Assembly (NCBI GenBank): GCA_003008705.1
Contig: PDUO01000017.1
Span: forward strand, 967,451 to 1,031,450
DNA: 64,000 bases
Direction of reading: 5' to 3'
Source: Pezicula radicicola
Lineage: Eukaryota > Ascomycota > Leotiomycetes > Helotiales > Dermateaceae
The position numbers and the translations under genes are program-made. The notes under the pieces are model-generated. The model was not told the DNA's origin, did no database searches, and saw nothing but the letters and a program-made list of their open reading frames with translations. Positions 57,866 to 64,000 of this stretch are shown one piece after another (position 1 is the first letter of the stretch; each line of letters starts with the position of its first letter).

Positions 57866-60800
57866 GATTATAAGCTTATATATATATTAGAGATAAGATA
57901 AGATAAAAGAACTATTATAAATAATACTATAAATAATACTATAAATAAGTATATTATAAATACTCTAATAAATAAAAATCAAGAAAGATACTATAAATAA
58001 AACTAAGGAAGAAACTATAAATAATTAAATAAATAAATAATAAAGTTATTAGTTATTTATATATAAAAACTATTATTTATATATATAAATTTTTTTCTTT
58101 ATTTCTATTTTTATTTTATATTTTTATATTCTTTAAAATATAATAATAAATACTAAAGAAAATATATAGGGATTCCTATTAACTTTATTTATAAATAACT
58201 ATATAGATTAGTTCTAGGATATTTTAAATATTATAGATAGAGAAGGAAAGGGATATATATTAAAGTAAACTATTATTAAATACTCTACTATTAGACTTAG
58301 AGAGGAACTACTAAAGGATAAAACTAGATAAATAAGCTAGAAAGTTAAAAATAATATATACTTTATAAACTTAGAAAAGAAAGCTTTCTACTAAAAGGAT
58401 AAGGTCTATATATTAATTTAAATTTAATAGAAACTTAATAAGATAGATAGGGATTAGATTAAGGATATTAAAACTATTTATAAATAATTTAAGAAACTAA
58501 GGAGTTATTATTTTAATATTTTATATAAAAAAAGATTAGAAAATATAAGAAAGTTTATTTATTTCTAGATAAATAAGTTAAAATCAATTAAAGAAAATTA
58601 GATTATAATCTATACTATTAAGAGAATTATATAGAGATACTCTCTAATTATAGTCTTTTTAAATAACTTTATATATAGATATTTTCTTTAAGGATTATTA
58701 GAAAAATATAATATTATAAAGTAAAACCTTACTAGTAGTACCCTTTTATATAACTAGAAAATTTAAATTCTCTAGGAGTAATAGAAGAAATTTAATAAAA
58801 AGAGGGAAAGACTAATAAAAGCTTATTTTAGTTAGGAACCTTAAGACTACTTAGAATATATTAAAGAAGTACTTATTATCTATTATTAAATAAACCCTTA
58901 TAGATTTTTATCTTATAACTATAAATATTTTATATATAATATAAAAGATTACTTCTTAAAGGAGTATTTATATTATTAGAAAGTAAGGGTATTTACTAAG
59001 AAAATCTATCTCTAAAGATCTAACCTCTAGTTAAATATTATAAGCTTTAATAATAATAATAATAGTAGAAAAGAGAGATTCTATAGATTATTAAACTAGT
59101 AATTAGATAGAAAAGAATATACTCTAAGGAAAGATAGAATCTAAAGTAAATTATAAAATATAAGATTTAATAAATTACTTACTTACTAGTCTTCTTTTAA
59201 ATCGAAAAATAAATCTAGATCTAAATATAAAGGAAAACTAAGATTCTACTTTATAAATAAAAGCTTATCTAGAGAAGAATAGTTAGGAAGTAATAACTCT
59301 ATAATAGAAGTTATAAGAGTCTTATAGGAAAAATAAAGTAAGATACTACCCTTAGACTAGATTTCTAATACTAGTTATATATTAAATATAACTAATAAAT
59401 TTAAACTTTTTAGCTTACTCCTAAAGTCTTACTACTATAGTATTAAAGTAGAGGAGGGAGTTATTAGATTAGAAAGTATTAGAATAGTATAACTAAAATT
59501 AAAGGATAAGAAATTAGTATTCTTTCTAAATATACTTTTTATACTAGAATTAGATTATAATTTACTATTAATAAGGAAACTTTATAAGAAAGTAAATCTT
59601 ATAAGAAAATTTAATAGAAATTAAATAATATTCTTAAATTAAAATAATAAAGTATTAATTAAAGCTAAGTTATATAAAGGAGTATATATAGTATTAAAGA
59701 TATTAAGCTAAATAGATAGAAAGATTCTTAGAGAAATAGAGAAGTTAAAGTTAAGTATACTAAGGATCCTAAAATTAATAATAAAGAAGAAAGAAGTTTC
59801 TTTAAATTTATTAATTAATATACTAAGTATTAACCCTCTTTTAATTTTAGAAAAACTACTAATTATAATAGACTCTAACTCTAAATTAGAACCTAAAGAA
59901 GAAATACTAAAAACTAAGATAGATATTAATAAAGGAATTTTCTTATAAATTACTAAAAGATAAAGGAACTAAGTTACTTAAATAATTTAAAAGGAAATAA
60001 ATCTAGACTATAAAAGAAAATCTATATATACTCTAAATTAAAAAAAAGTCTAGAAAGAGATTAATAAATATATTTACTATTATTAAAGATTTATCTATAT
60101 AAACCTAAAGGTTATATCTCTACTATATATAATAACTAATATTAAATAAATTAAGATTCTAAATAAGATTCTACTATATAAAGTCTATAGTAAATAAAAG
60201 ATAAGAAAACTTACTTTTAAGAAACTAGTAAAATATAAGAATAAACCTCTTACTCTAATATTATTTAATATTACTAGACTATTCTTAAAATTATATAGAG
60301 GTTTTAGATACTTTAGGGAAATTATTAATAACTAGTCTAGAAAGATATAAATACTACTTTTTAAAGATAAGAAAGAGATTATACTAAAACTTAATTAATA
60401 GAGAATTAAAGTAGAAAGAGAAACTAATTATAAACTTAAGATATTAAGAACTAATAATACTCTAGAAATCCTTAAAATATTAGAGATATAAAAAAAGATA
60501 GATAATATTACTATCTAGATAACTAAACTATATATCTTAAATTAAAATAAACTAGTAGAAAGATCTATTTAATTAATAGAAAATAATATAAGGGTAATAT
60601 TTAATAATACTAAACTACCTATAGAATTCTAGTATAAAGCTACTAAAGTATAAGTATATAAGAGAAATAGAATAAAGAGAGGTTTAATACTAGTAGAAAT
60701 AATTAAAGAAGATAATAAAAGTAATAGTCCTCTAAAATACTTTAAAGTAGAATATTAAGTATTACTAGAAGAGGTATATACTAGAAAGGTTTTAGAATAT

Positions 60801-63400
60801 TATAATATAATTAAAATCTAGGGATATAAGATAATATTATATCTACTAAGAGAATCTTTACTAATAGAAATAAGATATAATAAACTTATATTAATAGAAA
60901 GGGATTCTATCTTTATAAACTATAATAATAATACTATAAAATACTAGAGAGTATATATATCTAATCTATATAGAATAATAATATTATTAAATATTAAATT
61001 CTTTAAAGATACTCTTAGAAGATAAATTAATAATTTTAGACTATAGATTAAGAATTTAAATAATACTTTTAAAGAATCTAAAGGAAACTATAATATATCT
61101 CTAATAAGAAATAAGAGAGACTACCCTTTAAAACTAGTATAGATACTAGATAATAAAAGTATAATTATATTCTAATTATTAGCTTTCTCTATTATATCTA
61201 TAAAATTAGAAAGTTAAGAGATAAAAGATACTAAAGAACTAAAAGTCTTAGAAAGTAATAATAAACCTAAATTTATATAAATTATACTAGAAGTAAAAGC
61301 TTAATAGAGTATATCTAAGAGTAAACCTATAGTAGTTTTAAACTTATATAACTCTAATAAGAAGGAGTAGTATTATATATTAAAATATAAAACTAATAAG
61401 AATAAGTTTTATTTAATTACTAAGAAAATAATATATAATATAGTTTATTTAATTACTCTACTATTTAATAAGGTTTTTAGAAAGAAGGTAAAAGATCTAA
61501 GAAAATAAAAGATTCTAGATAATCTAATAATAATATTCTAAGATAAAAAAAAAAGATAAATACTTTAAACTTTATAATATCTTATATTCTTAAAAGTTTA
61601 TTAAAAAGACTATATAAAAATAATAAAGATAAAGTAGAATATAATAAGAAAGTTAAGATTATATTAATAATAATTTCTTAGTTTAATAATAAAGAGTCTC
61701 TAGATAAGACTAAAGAAAAGGTAATAATTATTATAATTATTATTAATAAAATCCTAATCCTAGAATTATACTCTAAAGCTATTAATAATCCTAAATTTAG
61801 AAAGTAATAGAGAGAAGCTATCTAGACTAAGATAAACTAACTCCTAACTAATAATACTTAGATAGAAGAGTTATCTCCTAAGGGTATAAATCTAATTAAT
61901 ACTAAATAGGTATTTATACTTAAATTTAATCTAGATAGAAGTCTTGAAAGATTTAAAATAAGACTTATAGCTTAAGGGTTCTCTTAAGTATATAGAGTAG
62001 ATTATATAAAGATATTTATACTTATAATAAGAATAGTAACTCTAAGAATATTCTTTACTCTTATAATATATAAGGACTTAGAATATTACTACTTTAATAT
62101 TAAGAATACCTTTATTAAATTATACTTAAAAGAGTAACTATATATAAAAATCCTAAGTAGAGTTAAAGGAATTAAAAAGGGATATACTCTAAGGATACTT
62201 CGAAGTCTCTATAGACTTAAATAAGTAATCTAAGACTAGAATCTATTAATAAAATTAGAATTTATAAAATAAGGATTTACTTAGAGTCTTATAAACCTAT
62301 ACCTATATATTAATATTAAATATAAAATTAGACTATTAGTCTATATTAATAATATTATAATTATAGTTAAATTAAAATAAGATTTAGAATAGTTTTATAA
62401 GAAGTTATCTAAAAGATTTAATACTATAAATCTAAGAGAGATTAATAAGATTCTAAGTATAAGAATTATAAGGAATAAGAAGAACTAAACCTTAGAGCTT
62501 AACTAAGAATAATATCTTAAAAAGATCTTTATTAAATTTAGATTTATAAATAATAAATATAAAGATATTCTAACTCTAATATTATTATATAAGAATATTA
62601 AACTATCTATAAATAAAGATAAAAGAATTAATATAATCTAGTACTAAGAAGTTATTAAATCTCTAATATATATAATAGTTTATACTAGACTAAATATAGT
62701 ATTTATACTTAGATATCTAAGTTAGTTTATATAAGATCTTATTAAATAATACTAAAGGGGAATAAAAAGACTTATAAGGTATCTAAGATTAATAATTACT
62801 TTCTAAATATAATTTAAACTATAAGGAAAGTTATAAGTTTATTTAGATACTAACTAGATTAGAGATTAGATAGATAGAAAAAGTATTTTAATATATATTA
62901 GACTAATTAGATCTAGACTAGTATTTTAAAGAAGTTAAAAATAATCTATTATTATAACTACTATAATAGAAGTAGAATATATTATAATAAGTATAATAGT
63001 AAAGTAAGACTAATAAATTACTTAGGTTTTATAAGATATAAGATATCTAAAATATATTTTAAAAAATAATATAACTATTAATATAAGAGAGGATAATTAA
63101 AGAGTAATTATACTTATAAAGAATCCTTATTTTATAAAAAGATTAAAGTATATTAATATCTTATATTACTATATTTAAGATTTATAAGAATACTAAAGAG
63201 TTAATATTATATATATACTTATAGATAAAATAATAACTAATAGTTTTATTAAACCTTTAGTTTAACTAGTATTCTAAAGATTTATAAATTAAATTAGAAT
63301 AGTTAGATTATTTAAATCTTAGGAATAGTAGAAGTAGTTTTACTAGAAGAGTTTTAAACTAGTAGGAGTATTTAGAACTTATCTTAAAGTAGAAGTATTA

Positions 63401-63604
63401 AGTTATAAATATTTAGTAGAGTTAAACTTAGTCTTTATATATCTTAATAGTTTATTCTAAATATAAACTAGATAAAGCTAAAGATAGAAGAGTATAATAT
63501 CTCTTCTCCTCTAAGAAAACCTTTAGTTTATTAGTTAGTTAAATACTCTCTATTAGACTCTATATACTTTTACTTATATATTTAAAAAGATTTATAATCT
63601 AATA
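63401..63604 (+). repeat. 3' LTR of the copia element
   Basis: Pairs with 57662-57865 over about 204 bp. Mismatches are mainly transitions, as expected when RIP acts on duplicated sequence. Confidence 0.8.
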
Positions 63605-64000
63605 TTTATTAAGAATAAATATAATAAAAAAATAATTAAAGTTATTATCTTTAGACTTTATTATAATTTATTAGAAGTTAAGATTATTTTATAATTTTTT
63701 AATAGTATAAAAGAATCTATACTTAAATTTAAATAATAACTAATAATATTTTAAAATAATTAAAATAAATTAATAATTTATTTTAAAGAAAATTAAATTT
63801 CTATAATATAACTTTAAATAATTTTCTTAATAAAATTTAATTTTAAAAATTTTCTAAAAACTTTTAAATTTAAATATATAATCTAAAAATAAATTTTTTT
63901 TAAAAGTTCTTAATTAAATATATTATCTCTTTATCTTATAAATAAGTATAGATTTTAATAATAATCTATTATTTAAAGATTATAAAATAGAAATTTTTAA
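63605..64000. other. AT-rich flank of the copia element
   Basis: Extremely AT-rich, no gene. The same composition continues to the end of the window, so the block extends beyond it and probably contains other decayed elements. Confidence 0.6.

Larger units (their letters stand above)
57662..63604 (+). mobile_element. RIP-destroyed Ty1/copia LTR retrotransposon
   Basis: About 5.9 kb between two related 204-bp repeats. Stops (mostly TAG and TAA) break every frame and CpG is almost absent, as left by RIP. Remnant landmarks in the plus-strand reading are in copia order. A protease active-site-like remnant lies at about 59350-59390. Reverse transcriptase lies at about 61880-62230, with the Y-x-D-D-like catalytic remnant at about 62335-62370. 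RNase H lies at about 62850-62940, and the conserved copia C-terminal end block at about 63215-63260, close to the 3' LTR. Integrase would lie between protease and reverse transcriptase, but I could not place it. No copy here is able to code for protein. Confidence 0.9.

Noticed and set aside
1..64000. CRISPR arrays, rRNA genes, telomere repeats
   Set aside because: No regularly spaced identical repeats, no rRNA signatures and no TTAGGG arrays were seen on either strand.

Overview
The window is nuclear DNA of a filamentous ascomycete. Coding genes are interrupted by short GT-AG introns (mostly 45-75 nt) with CTAAC/CTAAT-type branch sites. There is a fungus-specific elongation factor 3 gene. 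Repeats are AT-rich with almost no CpG, as left by repeat-induced point mutation (RIP). A Leotiomycete (Helotiales) is my guess from gene style only. Almost all genes had to be rebuilt by joining exons, because single open frames break the real proteins apart.

Layout. 1-2.8 kb: nothing recognised. 2.8-7.6 kb (-): a 1532-aa largely disordered protein from three exons. 8.4-9.3 kb (-): a bZIP regulator with an overlapping upstream ORF. 9.3-15.2 kb: AT-rich, apparently gene-free. 15.2-17.1 kb (-): an intact seven-exon protein kinase ending in a hexacysteine cluster. 17.6-19.3 kb (+): head-to-head with it, a protein with a HeLo-like N-terminus and a pseudokinase C-terminus. 19.8-21.5 kb (-): a GH5 glucanase-like enzyme. 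23.9-27.7 kb (+): eEF3. 28.0-28.7 kb (-): a 199-aa acidic protein. 29.4-32.7 kb (+): a 975-aa cysteine-cluster protein. 33.3-41.4 kb (-): a NADAR-domain protein with an unknown C-terminal domain, a 290-aa protein and a SNF2-family ATPase. 41.4-47.2 kb: poor in genes, with a small ORF, a solo-LTR/MITE-like element and a decayed HET-type fragment. 47.2-50.5 kb (+): a AAA ATPase. 51.2-52.4 kb (+): mitochondrial malate dehydrogenase. 52.4-54.5 kb: degraded AT-rich DNA. 54.5-56.6 kb (-): a protein with a clan-CD (caspase/legumain-type) His/Cys dyad. 57.5-64 kb: an extremely AT-rich block holding a RIP-destroyed Ty1/copia element with recognisable LTRs.

How the parts may work together. Housekeeping genes (eEF3, MDH, GH5) lie beside accessory genes whose domains recur in immunity and cell death: kinase plus HeLo-like pseudokinase, a HET-type remnant, a NADAR domain and a clan-CD protease fold. 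The strongest candidate for an undescribed system is the divergent pair at 15.2-19.3 kb. It places a catalytically complete kinase beside a membrane-death-domain pseudokinase, an arrangement reminiscent of RIPK3-MLKL in animal necroptosis. That functional link is inference; the architecture and conserved residues are read from the sequence.
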